DNA of 64,000 nt from Solirubrobacteraceae bacterium. Lineage in GTDB: Bacteria > Actinomycetota > Thermoleophilia > Solirubrobacterales > Solirubrobacteraceae. The notes below the pieces were generated by a model. The model was not told where the DNA came from. It worked only from the letters and a program-made list of their open reading frames with translations, and ran no database searches. A program made the position numbers and the translations under genes. How positions within the stretch are numbered: the stretch's first letter is position 1; each line of letters starts with the position of its first letter. Of this stretch, positions 52,001 to 58,092 are shown piece after piece. The stretch is taken from the NCBI GenBank assembly GCA_016463765.1, contig JAEMQS010000001.1, forward strand, positions 62,001 to 126,000, written 5' to 3'.

Positions 52001-52189
52001 GAGGATGAGCGCCGGGCGCAGCGCGGGCCGGTCGCGCACGAGCGCAGCCAGTTCCGTGAGCGGGTCGGCGCCCTGTCCCGCGAAGGTGAGCGCGGCGCGG
52101 GTCTCGCCGGTGGCGATGAGGGTCTGCAGCGCCGCCGGTGACATGGATGTCAAGCGAGCTTGCGTTTCTGTGACGGGTACGCTGGCCAC
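43007..52189 (-). CDS. fas: Type I fatty-acid synthase, all domains on one chain
   Basis: The protein (3060 aa) has nearly the same length and order as mycobacterial FAS-I. The acetyltransferase has GHSQG (142-146). The flavin enoyl reductase spans about 430-600 (LPGMTPTTSDAGIVAAA, GGKAGGHHSWEDL). The dehydratase has a MaoC motif RIGGDHNPLH near 1313. The malonyl/palmitoyl transferase has FPGQGVQAVG near 1421 and GHSVGEFS near 1518. The ACP is near 1828 (GVSSRRNQVL, phosphopantetheine Ser). The ketoreductase has VTGVSPGSIG near 2121. The ketosynthase has Cys near 2708 (VAACATAA), KHDTS near 2863 and GHSKG near 2900. No domain is missing. The GTG at 52189 is 9 nt after a TAGCCT box inside an iron box. 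An internal ATG at 52144 is an alternative start. Confidence 0.95.
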   Translation of the reverse strand: MASVPVTETQARLTSMSPAALQTLIATGETRAALTFAGQGADPLTELAALVRDRPALRPALILAADVLEDWAFRADVADAGVLRHGLDVARWVDDPERAPGADYLRSAAVSHPLILLGQALLWRTLRADGFVPGGGLVALAGHSQGVLAALMVAEAPDLDPGDDALERWLRVAAAQGLFSARARAYVAPSGDEEPRTPMAAIAGIRADRLAPLLDDDVAIALVNAPDRLVVSGDPAALSRLRERLDRTAAAEEADRRAGRRGGAPLRFTWNALRVDVPFHLPGRDDLAAAYADWLRREGDLPTPDALAVPVLDPSTGDDLRATPDLAAALADGHVSRPVRWDRVTRALADRGAAWILDAGPGTDVAQLTARNVRGRGIGVLALASPEGRRRLATPGAAPVDPDVRYADFAPTVVELPDGTRRLDNRYVRATGQPPVILPGMTPTTSDAGIVAAAANAGFTAELAGAGQADATTFARRMEELRELLEPGAEVAFNTLLLDRHLWDLHVSRDDLVLAARAAGAPLSGLTISAGIPDVDEAIRLLDRLAAHGMVRNAFKPGTADQVRQLLDLADAAPYHTITVHLEGGKAGGHHSWEDLDELLLDTYHDLRRRLNVLLCVGGGIATPERATALLTGAWARAHGEPDMPVDGVLLGSVTMACAEATASPQVKAALVAAGGSDDWVARRGSAGGVTSARSNLNADIHLLDNHAARVGIMLEEVAGDDEAVASRRDEIIDALTGTAKPYFGDLLGMTYAAVLERFAELAATGRHGRYDDGAWGHVDWRARALALHRRFAARLDQIDEGEVVPPMTDLDDPAAALTAFVARYPSATTTLLHPADAQFLLEVCDRPGKPVPFVPVVDREVRRWYMADALWQAQDDRQPADAVIVIPGPEGVRGIERADEPVADLLGRFETAALDALLAGGVPVTRRDRLTDGGVAPEPLRGIAAGEHGPLAALLVAPSVVTDDGDARPNPLWRLVRPGDQLSRERDDDGVLCGLEVEPRGGDGEAVVVRADGDDVVVRVETPRVDRHDPDVLELRYTPLGRPGTFLERDGDGARAAYVRAAIGASTNSAWTVDATWVDAYRAATGARHRGVPHDLAFSLAWPALASLLGGGEFAAAFGELVHSGHEITPGPAWPPRAGEEGTTAVRVVRVEDPDDAPTVVTCEAVLTCARGELARVRAELAIRRTAPLGVHALRTAAEHDVELTIDAATARVLGEQDWVTPPAAGTTVRLRATTTREIDRDGIAVLRATGSLGADGTIALDRTAGPDDPHPVDALVAALAPTGPARHAVPSQVLASVDDATPPTADAFARIGGDHNPLHRCVLTARAAGLDAPITHGAWTAARAGAFVVDELCDGDATRLRSWRVRFTAPLALGAPITLRARRTARQDGGLVVDVEVVCGEETVALGDAVVAAPPTALVFPGQGVQAVGLGAVGNRKVWERADAHTRARLGFSLLDVVDENPRELRLADGTVARHPAGVLFRTEFTQPALVALAAAQVAELERDGALPADAWVGGHSVGEFSALVALGVLELEDALDLVHARGLAMQRHVPRDADGRSPYRLCVVDPSRAEGALEAVAEAGLEVVNHNARGRQYACAGTEDAVTALTARLGERAVRLVPGIDVPFHSSVLAPAVEDLRGELEARVGEVDPALLARWVPNLVGRPFALGDDFRRAVTDVTGRAAPDDPRGLVIELLAAQLAAPVRWVETQAALADVARFVEVGPARAAVLTGLAAMTFSDGGPALLHAERDRDAVLWADEPVTAAEEEDEEAATPVAAPVVSAAAVPVADHTLDAGTALRLVLAVQARVRVDQLREDETIDELFQGVSSRRNQVLIDLGREFGLSGTEGAIDQPLGTLVEQLREQGARYRFPGDYLRVTVDTGVARALGAARVSRAEAVAHLTASWGLGDGLRDHVLATMALESREGPSARGGALGRLAGEGLEVVDRAVELAAAAHGFAAQRAVAPEAATAVDPAVTGRIEDALLDGMRTVADGLGRPFPEEGAAPAEVDPERERLAVLDAELGVARATEVAPRFDVRRHVVFDGAAAFARWDLVAWAHRALDGDVDEAELARLAPFAADQRVADTARWLAARTGRDDLAAIAVAQTSAIGGQKRHTALVTGVSPGSIGAALTAELLRDGATVVVTTSTETPERRAFHRTLYRDHAAPGAALHVLPANLASFADIDVLVAWVAEHAPPTLVAPFAATTTVGDATDAGATGESALRLQLLGVERLVAALGRDAARLGRDPVTALLPLSPNHGAFGGDGPYGETKAALEVLLRRCVSEHDTWGRGIAPVAARIGWVRGTGLMGMNDAVAGPVQERLGITTFSAQEMARHLLDAVAHAPTEVDLTGGFGDVDDLRGAIQPLADELRAEAETAAAADALREQITGPAATPDTVPALPAPDTDTTAYARTVGEGTTAPLNPADMVVLVGLGELGPAGTTRTRFELETATPSAASIGELAWLCGLVTHERDGYRGTYVDTASGDEVPEHELAARYRDEVARRTGLRPLHDDGVIDADGRPVLTAVTPTGELRFEVPDEDAARAFAAADPDGTTITHDRETGTWHVVRRGGEIRVPRSAPPARRVAGQLPEGLDLERLGVPGDLLATADRLALINLACTDAAFAHAGLTPEELLGHVHPALVANTQGAGMGGMLSLRRMLFDTLLDGERQPDRLQEALGNVFAAHVVQGYVGSYGPMVHPVAACATAAVSLEEACDKIRAGKALAVLAGGFDDLTPEGMRGFADMHATADSDELDAAGIAPHEASRPGDRRRAGFVESQGGGSMLAVRGDVALELGLPVHAVVAYAGSFADGIHSSIPASGLGALAAGMGGDESPLARALHAHGLTADDIGVVSKHDTSTAMNDPNEADLHERLADALGRTPGNPLLVVSQKSVTGHSKGGAAAWQVAGLTQILATGVIPGNRHLESPNPLVTAGRHLAVGDWPIRLARGQRLRAGLITSLGFGHVSALIALAHPDVFVSAVPPDAREDYLARAGRRAAEGEQRRLRRMLGDADPLRRADRRLGETDPLRAREAEAAALLDPATRLRDGVLTPGS

Positions 52190-52194
52190 GAGCC

Positions 52195-52212
52195 GCTTAG
52201 GCTACCCTAAGC
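52195..52212. promoter_or_regulatory. Bidirectional iron box (DmdR/IdeR type)
   Basis: GCTTAGGCTACCCTAAGC is palindromic except for its central 4 nt (7-bp arms). Its core TTAGGCTACCCTAA matches 13 of 14 positions of the right part of the IdeR consensus. It contains -10 boxes for both sides: TACCCT (52203-52208, ending 7 nt before GTG 52216) and, on the minus strand, TAGCCT (ending 9 nt before GTG 52189). Confidence 0.7.
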
Positions 52213-52215
52213 CCG

Positions 52216-53100
52216 GTGTCCACGGCCCTTCCGCTCGCCTGCGCCGACGCCACGCGCCAGCTCGGCGAGCCCCTCGCGGGCACCGCGACGCCCTACGGGC
52301 GCTGGCTGCTCGTCGAGCGCCCCGGATCGTGGGCGCTGGACCGGCTCGTGGACGGCGTCCCGCCCGCCCTGCTGGCCACGCTCGGTGCGCTGTCGGTCGA
52401 GCACGGCGTGCAGCCGCAGATGATCCGCCGGCGCCGCGGCCGGTATGCGCCCGAGCGGTTCACCGTGTACCTCGCGTCGAGCACCGCGCCCGTGCCGTGG
52501 CTCGTGCGCCACGAGGTCGACCGCCTCGAGGAGGTGCTCGACCTCGACCTCGACGCGCTGACCGCCGACACGCCTCCCGGCGACGCCGAGCCCGGCCCCA
52601 TCTACCTCGCCTGCACCCACGGCCAGTTCGACCCGTGCTGCGCGCGCTACGGCAACCCCGTCGCCGCGGCTGCCGCCGAGGTGGCGGGTGACCGCGCGTG
52701 GCAGAGCTCGCACGTGGGCGGCTGCCGCTTCGCCGGCAACCTCGTCTCCCTCCCCGACGGCTATGTCTTCGGCCACCTCGACGCGGACACCGCGGTGGCC
52801 GCGGTCAGGGCCCGTGACAACGGCGAGCTCCTGCTCGACCACCTCCGCGGCCGAGCCGGCCTGCCGCCCGCCGCGCAGGCCGCCGAGGTCCTGCTGCGCC
52901 GGGAGCTCGGCCTGACGGTCGCCACCGGGGTCACGACGACGCCGATCGCCGAGCACACCGCCGTCATCCAGCACGGAGGCCGCGGGTGGCGCGTGACCGT
53001 CCGCGCCGAGGAGGGCGCAGCACGATTGGCGGCATGCTCGGAGGCCGCCGAGAGCCCGGCCACCGTGCACCGCCTTGCCGCGGTGGAGGCCGTGGCATGA
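52216..53100 (+). CDS. Sucrase/ferredoxin-like protein of the siderophore-uptake operon
   Basis: The protein (294 aa) is a paralogue of the gene at 23882 with CTHGQFDPCCARYGNP and SSHVGGCRFAGNLV. Where Apd1 has HVGGH and the other paralogue HLGGD, this one has HVGGC, so the fourth iron-sulfur ligand may be Cys. It lies under an iron box and is coupled by an ATGA overlap to a siderophore ABC ATPase. Probable role: reductive release of iron from the imported ferric siderophore. Its start is leaderless. Confidence 0.82.
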   Translation: MSTALPLACADATRQLGEPLAGTATPYGRWLLVERPGSWALDRLVDGVPPALLATLGALSVEHGVQPQMIRRRRGRYAPERFTVYLASSTAPVPWLVRHEVDRLEEVLDLDLDALTADTPPGDAEPGPIYLACTHGQFDPCCARYGNPVAAAAAEVAGDRAWQSSHVGGCRFAGNLVSLPDGYVFGHLDADTAVAAVRARDNGELLLDHLRGRAGLPPAAQAAEVLLRRELGLTVATGVTTTPIAEHTAVIQHGGRGWRVTVRAEEGAARLAACSEAAESPATVHRLAAVEAVA

Positions 53101-53891
53101 CCCTGCGGGCTGAAGCGCTCACCGTCGCCTACGAGCAGCGCGAGGTCATCCACGGGCTGGACCTCGAGATCCCGCCCGGCGAGATCACGGCCATCGTGGG
53201 CGCGAACGCCAGCGGCAAGTCGACGCTGCTGCGCGCGCTGGGTCGCCTCCTCGCCCCGAGGGAGGGCGCGGTCCTGCTCGACGGCGACGACCTGCGGCGG
53301 CTGCCCACGCGCGAGGTCGCGCGGCGGCTCGGCCTGCTGCCCCAGTCCCCGGTCTCCCCCGACGGCGTGACCGTCGGGGACCTCGTCGCCCGCGGGCGCT
53401 ATCCGCACGGCCGCATGCTGCGGTCGCTCAGCGACCACGACCGCGCGCGGATCGACTGGGCGCTGGAGGCCACCGACACCGCGCAGCTGCGCGACCGCCC
53501 GCTCGACGCCCTCTCCGGAGGCCAGCGCCAGCGCGCATGGATCGCGATGGTGCTCGCGCAGGACACGCCGCTGCTGCTGCTCGACGAGCCGACGACCTAC
53601 CTCGATCTCGCCCATCAGCTCGAGGTGCTCGACCTGCTCGCCGACCTGCACGAGCGCGAGGCGCGGACGATCGTCATGGTGCTCCACGACCTCAACCAGG
53701 CGGCCCGGTACGCGCACCACCTCGTCGCGCTGCGCGAAGGGCGGATCCACGCGGCGGGCCCGCCCGCGGAGGTCGTGGACGCGGCGCTGGTCGACGCGGT
53801 GTTCGGCGTGCGGTGCGAGGTGGTCGCCGACCCCGTGGCGGGGACGCCGATGTGCGTGCCGCTCACCCGCGCCGCGCGGGCTTCAGCCTGA
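53097..53891 (+). CDS. Iron-siderophore ABC transporter ATP-binding protein (FecE/FhuC type)
   Basis: The protein (264 aa) has Walker A GANASGKST (about 38-46), the Q-loop LLPQSP, signature LSGGQRQRAWIAM, Walker B LLLLDEPTTYLDLAHQ and switch His in VLHDLNQAARYAHH. The YLDLAHQ sequence is diagnostic for iron-siderophore importers. It is coupled to the Suc_Fer-like gene and converges with the permease gene on the opposite strand. Confidence 0.93.
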   Translation: MTLRAEALTVAYEQREVIHGLDLEIPPGEITAIVGANASGKSTLLRALGRLLAPREGAVLLDGDDLRRLPTREVARRLGLLPQSPVSPDGVTVGDLVARGRYPHGRMLRSLSDHDRARIDWALEATDTAQLRDRPLDALSGGQRQRAWIAMVLAQDTPLLLLDEPTTYLDLAHQLEVLDLLADLHEREARTIVMVLHDLNQAARYAHHLVALREGRIHAAGPPAEVVDAALVDAVFGVRCEVVADPVAGTPMCVPLTRAARASA

Positions 53892-53893
53892 CG

Positions 53894-55897
53894 TCAAGCC
53901 ATCGCCCGGCTGCGCCACAGCAACCACACGAGGTACGGCGTCCCGATCATCGACACCACCAGCCCTGACGGGATCTCCGTCGGCGCGACGATCGTGCGCC
54001 CCACCGCGTCGGCGATCACCAGGAGCACCGCGCCCAGCGCGACGGCCACGGGCAGCACCCGCGCGTGTCGCCCGCCGGCGATGAGCCGCGCGGCGTGGGG
54101 CGCCAGCAGCCCGACGAACGCGATCGCGCCGCACACCGCCACCGCCGAAGCGGCCAGCGCGGCACCGAGCACCAGCAGCAGCGTCCGGCGCGCCCCGACG
54201 GGCAGGCCCAGGCCAGCGGCCGCGTCGTCGCCCAGCGCGAGGACGTCGAGCGACGGGATGGCCGCGAACGCCAGCGGGAGGAGCACCGCGGCGGGAACCG
54301 CCAGGAGCACGAGGTCGCTCCAGTTCGACGCGTAGGTCGACCCGGCCAACCACGTCACCGCGGCCGCGAACTCGGGCGCCGAGCGCAGCAGCGCCAGCGC
54401 GGTCAGCGCCGCGCACGCCGCCGTCACCGCCATGCCCACGAGCGCCAGCCGCGGCGGCGACGCCCGCTGCGCGCCGGCCAGCGCCAGCACGAGCAGGAGC
54501 GCGCCCACGCCCCCGGCGAACGCCGCGAACGGCAGCAGCCCGGACGGTGCGGCCGGCAGGACGATCAGCACCAGCAGCGCGCCGAGCGACGCACCACCCG
54601 TCACGCCCACCAGCTCCGGGCCGGCCAGCGGGTTGCGCACCGCGCCCTGGAGCACGGTGCCCGCGGCGGCCAGACACCCGCCGGCCAGCAGGGCGACGCA
54701 GAGCCGCGGGCCCCGGAGCTCCCAGGCGATCTCCGCCAGCGGGTCGCCCGCGCCGAAGATGGCGCCCACCATCGGCCCGGGCCCGACGCGCAGCTCGCCG
54801 AAGCACAGCGTCGCCAGCACGACGAGCGGCACGCCGGCCGCCGCGGCGAGCACCGCGTGAGGACGCCAGCGCGCCGACGCGGAAGCGCGGTCGACCGATC
54901 GCGCGCCGCCCGGGTCCTCGCGAAGACCCCGCGCGAGGAGCACGACCACCGGCGCGCCGAGCAGCGCGCACATCACGCCCGCGGGCCACTCGGCGTCCGT
55001 TCCCAGCAGCAGCCGCGCGAGCACATCGGCGAGCAGGACGACGGCGCCGCCCCACGGGACCGCGACCACGAGCTGCTCGGCAGTGGACCGCGGCCGGGCG
55101 ACCCGCGCAAGTTGCACGGCGAGGATGCCGACGAAGGCCAGCGGCCCCGCGACGGCGACCGCCGCGGCCGTCAGCAGCGCCGCGACGAACCCCGCGACAC
55201 CGAGCACCACGCCGGTGCGCTGGCCCAGCGCCCGCGCGGTGCTCGTGCCCAGCGCCGCGACGTCCAGTGCGCGCCCCAGCAGCAGCGCCGCGACCACCGC
55301 CACCGCCGCGACCGGCGCCGCCACCCGCACGTCGCTCCAGCCCTGCTGCAGCAGCGAGCCCGCCCCCCACAAGAACAAGCCGGACGTCTCGGCCTCGCGC
55401 ACGAGCAGCACCGTCGCGGTGACCGCCGCCAGCGCGAGATTCACCGCCAGCCCCGCCAGGATCAGCCGCACGCTGCCGCCGCCCGACGTCGCGGCCAGCG
55501 CCGCGATGAGCAGCACCCCGAGCAGCACGCCGGCGAACGCCGCGCCCAGCGTGGTGACGCCCGGCTCCGTGGCGAAGTACGCGGCCGCGACCGTGACCGC
55601 CAGCGAGCCGCCCGCGGTCAGGCCGAGCGTCGAGGACTCCGCCAGCGGGTTCGCCGTGATGCGCTGGAGCAGCACCGCCGCCGCCGCGAGTGCGCCACCG
55701 GCCACGACGCCTGCGGCGACCCGCGGCAGCCGCAGGTCGTACACCAGGGTCTCGTCGGGATGGCCCGACGGCGAGAAGAGCGCGTCCAGCACGGTCTGCG
55801 TCGGGATGCCGCCCGAGCCCTGCAGCACGTCGGCGAGCGCGGCGAGCAGGAGCGCGAGGACCCCGCCCGCCGCCCAGACGGCCGACCGCCGCGTCAT
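53894..55897 (-). CDS. Iron-siderophore permease, two FecCD halves fused (FhuB-like)
   Basis: The protein (667 aa) holds two FecCD units, about 1-330 and 345-667, each with about ten helices. Each has the conserved LRLPRVAAGVVAGGALAAAAVLLQ-like or LRGPRLCVALLAGGCLAAAGTVLQ-like start, NPLAESSTLGLTAGG or NPLAGPELVGVTGGA, and GPLAFVGILA or GAIAFVGLLAPHAAR before the coupling helix. Fusion of both halves is as in E. coli FhuB, with one gene serving the whole channel. It lies 4 nt downstream of the binding-protein gene. Confidence 0.92.
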   Translation of the reverse strand: MTRRSAVWAAGGVLALLLAALADVLQGSGGIPTQTVLDALFSPSGHPDETLVYDLRLPRVAAGVVAGGALAAAAVLLQRITANPLAESSTLGLTAGGSLAVTVAAAYFATEPGVTTLGAAFAGVLLGVLLIAALAATSGGGSVRLILAGLAVNLALAAVTATVLLVREAETSGLFLWGAGSLLQQGWSDVRVAAPVAAVAVVAALLLGRALDVAALGTSTARALGQRTGVVLGVAGFVAALLTAAAVAVAGPLAFVGILAVQLARVARPRSTAEQLVVAVPWGGAVVLLADVLARLLLGTDAEWPAGVMCALLGAPVVVLLARGLREDPGGARSVDRASASARWRPHAVLAAAAGVPLVVLATLCFGELRVGPGPMVGAIFGAGDPLAEIAWELRGPRLCVALLAGGCLAAAGTVLQGAVRNPLAGPELVGVTGGASLGALLVLIVLPAAPSGLLPFAAFAGGVGALLLVLALAGAQRASPPRLALVGMAVTAACAALTALALLRSAPEFAAAVTWLAGSTYASNWSDLVLLAVPAAVLLPLAFAAIPSLDVLALGDDAAAGLGLPVGARRTLLLVLGAALAASAVAVCGAIAFVGLLAPHAARLIAGGRHARVLPVAVALGAVLLVIADAVGRTIVAPTEIPSGLVVSMIGTPYLVWLLWRSRAMA

Positions 55898-55901
55898 CGC
55901 G

Positions 55902-56831
55902 TCATCGGCGCAGGAGCGCCGCCGTCAGGCGCTCGGCGTACACCCGGGTGGAGATCGGACCGCCGAACGGCCACGTGTTCCCCGGCATCGTGCGCACCCG
56001 GCCGCGCTTGACCATGGTCAGGCCGCGGAACGACGACTGCGACGTCAGCCGCTTGACCGTCGACTCGTACTGCGCCGGGTAGATGAACGCGGCCCAGCCG
56101 TTCTGCACGCGCCGCAATGCCTCCATGCCGACCGTCGAGAAGCCGTACTTCTCGTTCTTCACGGTCCAGTTGTTGCGCAGGCCCAGGCGCCGCAGGACGC
56201 CGTTCGTCAGCGAGTTGCGGGTGAAGAGCCGCAGCTGGGGCGAGCCGACCGAGCCGCCGGGCTGCACGACCGTGATGCGCAAGCCCGCGCGACCGCCGCG
56301 CCTGAGCTTGGCCTTCAGCGATCGCTGGGTCCGGGCCAGCTGCGTGATGACCCTCTCGCCGCGGGAGGCGCGGCCGACCCGCTTGGCGATCCGCCGGAAG
56401 TTGTTGACCATCGCGTGGTACTGCTCGTCGGTCCGACGGCCGGCGGGGTAGGGCTCGAGCGCCATGGTCGGCGCGATCTTCCGCAGCGTGTCGATGGTCT
56501 TCGCGCTGCGGAACGTCGGGGTGATGATGAGGTCGGGCCGGAGCGCGGCGATCCGCTCGAGGTTCGGCTCCTGGCGCGTGCCGACGTCACGGACCCCGCC
56601 GGGCAGGCGCACCGGCATCCACGTGCGGAACCCCTTGAGGTCGGCGGCGCCCACCGGCGTGATGCCGAGGGCCAGGAGGTCCTCGACGTACTCCCATTCG
56701 AGGGCCACGACGCGAGACGGCGCGGCCTGCGCGGCGGGCGCGGCGAGTCCGGCCAGGGCGACCACCGCGACGAGCGCGGCGACTGTCCGAGAGGCTGCCT
56801 GCTTCAACGTGTCAAGTCTGCCTTGCATCAT
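55902..56831 (-). CDS. Iron-siderophore substrate-binding protein
   Basis: The protein (309 aa) has a Sec signal peptide (VAALVAVVALAGLAAPAAQA) and a periplasmic-binding helical-backbone fold: RVVALEWEYVEDLLALGITPVGAADL, PDLIITPTF near 100, and a C-terminal lobe with GNTWPFGGPISTR. There is no lipobox Cys at the cleavage site, unlike most Gram-positive siderophore-binding lipoproteins. The -10 TAAGGT ends 6 nt before the ATG. A weak half iron-box (AAGGTTGCC) overlaps it. It pairs with the permease downstream. Confidence 0.85.
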   Translation of the reverse strand: MMQGRLDTLKQAASRTVAALVAVVALAGLAAPAAQAAPSRVVALEWEYVEDLLALGITPVGAADLKGFRTWMPVRLPGGVRDVGTRQEPNLERIAALRPDLIITPTFRSAKTIDTLRKIAPTMALEPYPAGRRTDEQYHAMVNNFRRIAKRVGRASRGERVITQLARTQRSLKAKLRRGGRAGLRITVVQPGGSVGSPQLRLFTRNSLTNGVLRRLGLRNNWTVKNEKYGFSTVGMEALRRVQNGWAAFIYPAQYESTVKRLTSQSSFRGLTMVKRGRVRTMPGNTWPFGGPISTRVYAERLTAALLRR

Positions 56832-56892
56832 GCGGCAACCTTACCAATGCCGTACGGTTCACGACCGAGCATCCCGACTCCGCCGGTTGGTG

Positions 56893-56908
56893 TTAGGCTT
56901 CCCTAATC
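56893..56908 (+). promoter_or_regulatory. Iron box and leaderless promoter of the transglutaminase-like gene
   Basis: TTAGG-CTTC-CCTAA (56893-56906) matches 12 of 14 positions of the IdeR core and contains -10 TAGGCT (56894-56899), 9 nt before ATG 56909. Confidence 0.6.
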
Positions 56909-57556
56909 ATGGAGCCCATCTTCTCCGGCGCGCCCACGGGCGCGAGCACGCTCGCCCCCTCCCACGCCCAGCTCGCCCTGAGGCTGGCGTCACGCCTGTG
57001 CCCCGCCCAGGAGGGTGCCGCCAACGCGGCGCTCGACGAGCTCGCCGCCGAGCTCCACGGCGCCGACGCCCTCCCCGCCCGGGAGCAGATCGCCGAGGTC
57101 TTCATGACCATGGAGCCGCTGCGAACCGTCCGGACAGGCCTCGGCCACGATGAGCTCCGGGTCGACCGCGTGCTCGAACACGGCGCCGGTCACCCGCTGG
57201 CACTGACGGCGATCGCACTCGACATCGCCCGGCGTGCCGGCCTGGACCTCGGCGTCGCGGCCCACGACGGCGGCCACGTCGTGGCGCACCGCCGCGTCGC
57301 CGAGCCGATGGGCCTGGACTTCAGCCGCGACGGCGACGACCGCATCCGCGCGGTGCCCATCGGCCCGCTCGCCTGGCGCTGCCCGCACCAGCTCGGGTCC
57401 GCCATCGTGGCCGAACTCGTCGAGCGCGGGGTGCGCGGCGGAGACATCGGTCTCGCGCTGCGCGCCGCCGAGGCGACGTTCACCATGCCGCTCGCCCCGC
57501 ACGACGCACAGGCCGCGCGCCTGCGCCTCGGCGCACTGCGCGCGACGCTGAACTGA
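56909..57556 (+). CDS. SirB1/transglutaminase-core-2-like protein
   Basis: The protein (215 aa) is soluble. The segment RVLEHGAGHPLALTAIALDIARRAGLDLGVAAHDGGHVVAH (about 87-127) resembles the Transglut_core2 domain of SirB1-type proteins (xVLERRxGNPLSLxxLYL...GHFLVR). The catalytic Cys expected for an active transglutaminase is not obvious, so it may be non-catalytic. It lies under an iron box and next to siderophore uptake, so it is probably induced by iron limitation. Function unknown. Confidence 0.65.
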   Translation: MEPIFSGAPTGASTLAPSHAQLALRLASRLCPAQEGAANAALDELAAELHGADALPAREQIAEVFMTMEPLRTVRTGLGHDELRVDRVLEHGAGHPLALTAIALDIARRAGLDLGVAAHDGGHVVAHRRVAEPMGLDFSRDGDDRIRAVPIGPLAWRCPHQLGSAIVAELVERGVRGGDIGLALRAAEATFTMPLAPHDAQAARLRLGALRATLN

Positions 57557-57606
57557 CACCGCGGCCACCCGCACATCACCGCTCCCGGCGGGAGTACGAT
57601 GCCGCC

Positions 57607-58002
57607 ATGCTTCGTCTCCGCCTCGCCCACGCCCTTGCCGCCGGCGCCTGCGCGCTGGCCCTCGTCGCCGCAGGCTGCGGCGGGGACGACGAGCCGGACA
57701 GCGGGGGCGCATCCACCACGAGCGCGCCTGCCGAGACCACGGCCACATCGGGCGGCGGCGCCACCGCGTCGGCCGAGGGCAAGGAGGTCTTCGCGGCGAA
57801 CTGCGCGAGCTGCCACACGCTGGCCGACGCCGACGCCAACGGGAGCTTCGGCCCGAACCTCGACGAGGTTCAGCCGGACGCCGCAACCGTCGAGGCCAAG
57901 GTCAAGAACGGCGGCGGCGGCATGCCCGCGTTCGACGGGCAGCTCGACGACGCGGAGATCGCCGCCGTGGCGGCGTATGTCGCCGAGAGCGCCGGGCAGT
58001 AG
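57607..58002 (+). CDS. Cytochrome c, lipoprotein
   Basis: The protein (131 aa) has a signal peptide with a lipobox-like AAGC (Cys near residue 24), a Ser/Thr/Gly linker, and a class I cytochrome domain from about 57. Heme attachment is CASCH near 67-71 and the axial Met is probably in GGMPAF near 105. TACGAT at 57595-57600 is 6 nt before the ATG. It lies by the copper cluster and may serve in electron transfer to a copper oxidase. Confidence 0.88.
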   Translation: MLRLRLAHALAAGACALALVAAGCGGDDEPDSGGASTTSAPAETTATSGGGATASAEGKEVFAANCASCHTLADADANGSFGPNLDEVQPDAATVEAKVKNGGGGMPAFDGQLDDAEIAAVAAYVAESAGQ

Positions 58003-58092
58003 CGCCCCGGGGGTTTCAGCTCCCGCCGAGAGTGGGTACCCGCTGGTGTGCCTGCGTCGCCGAGGCAGCGGCGGCGCAGGCATATTTCGTGG

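Noticed and set aside
48587-52141. 1184-codon plus-strand open frame opposite the FAS-I gene
   Set aside because: An antisense shadow created by high GC third positions. Its protein has no domain and is His/Arg/Ala/Gly-rich, while the minus strand encodes a complete FAS-I.
54065-56011. 648-codon plus-strand frame opposite the FecCD permease
   Set aside because: Arg/Gln/His-rich shadow; the minus strand encodes two conserved permease halves.
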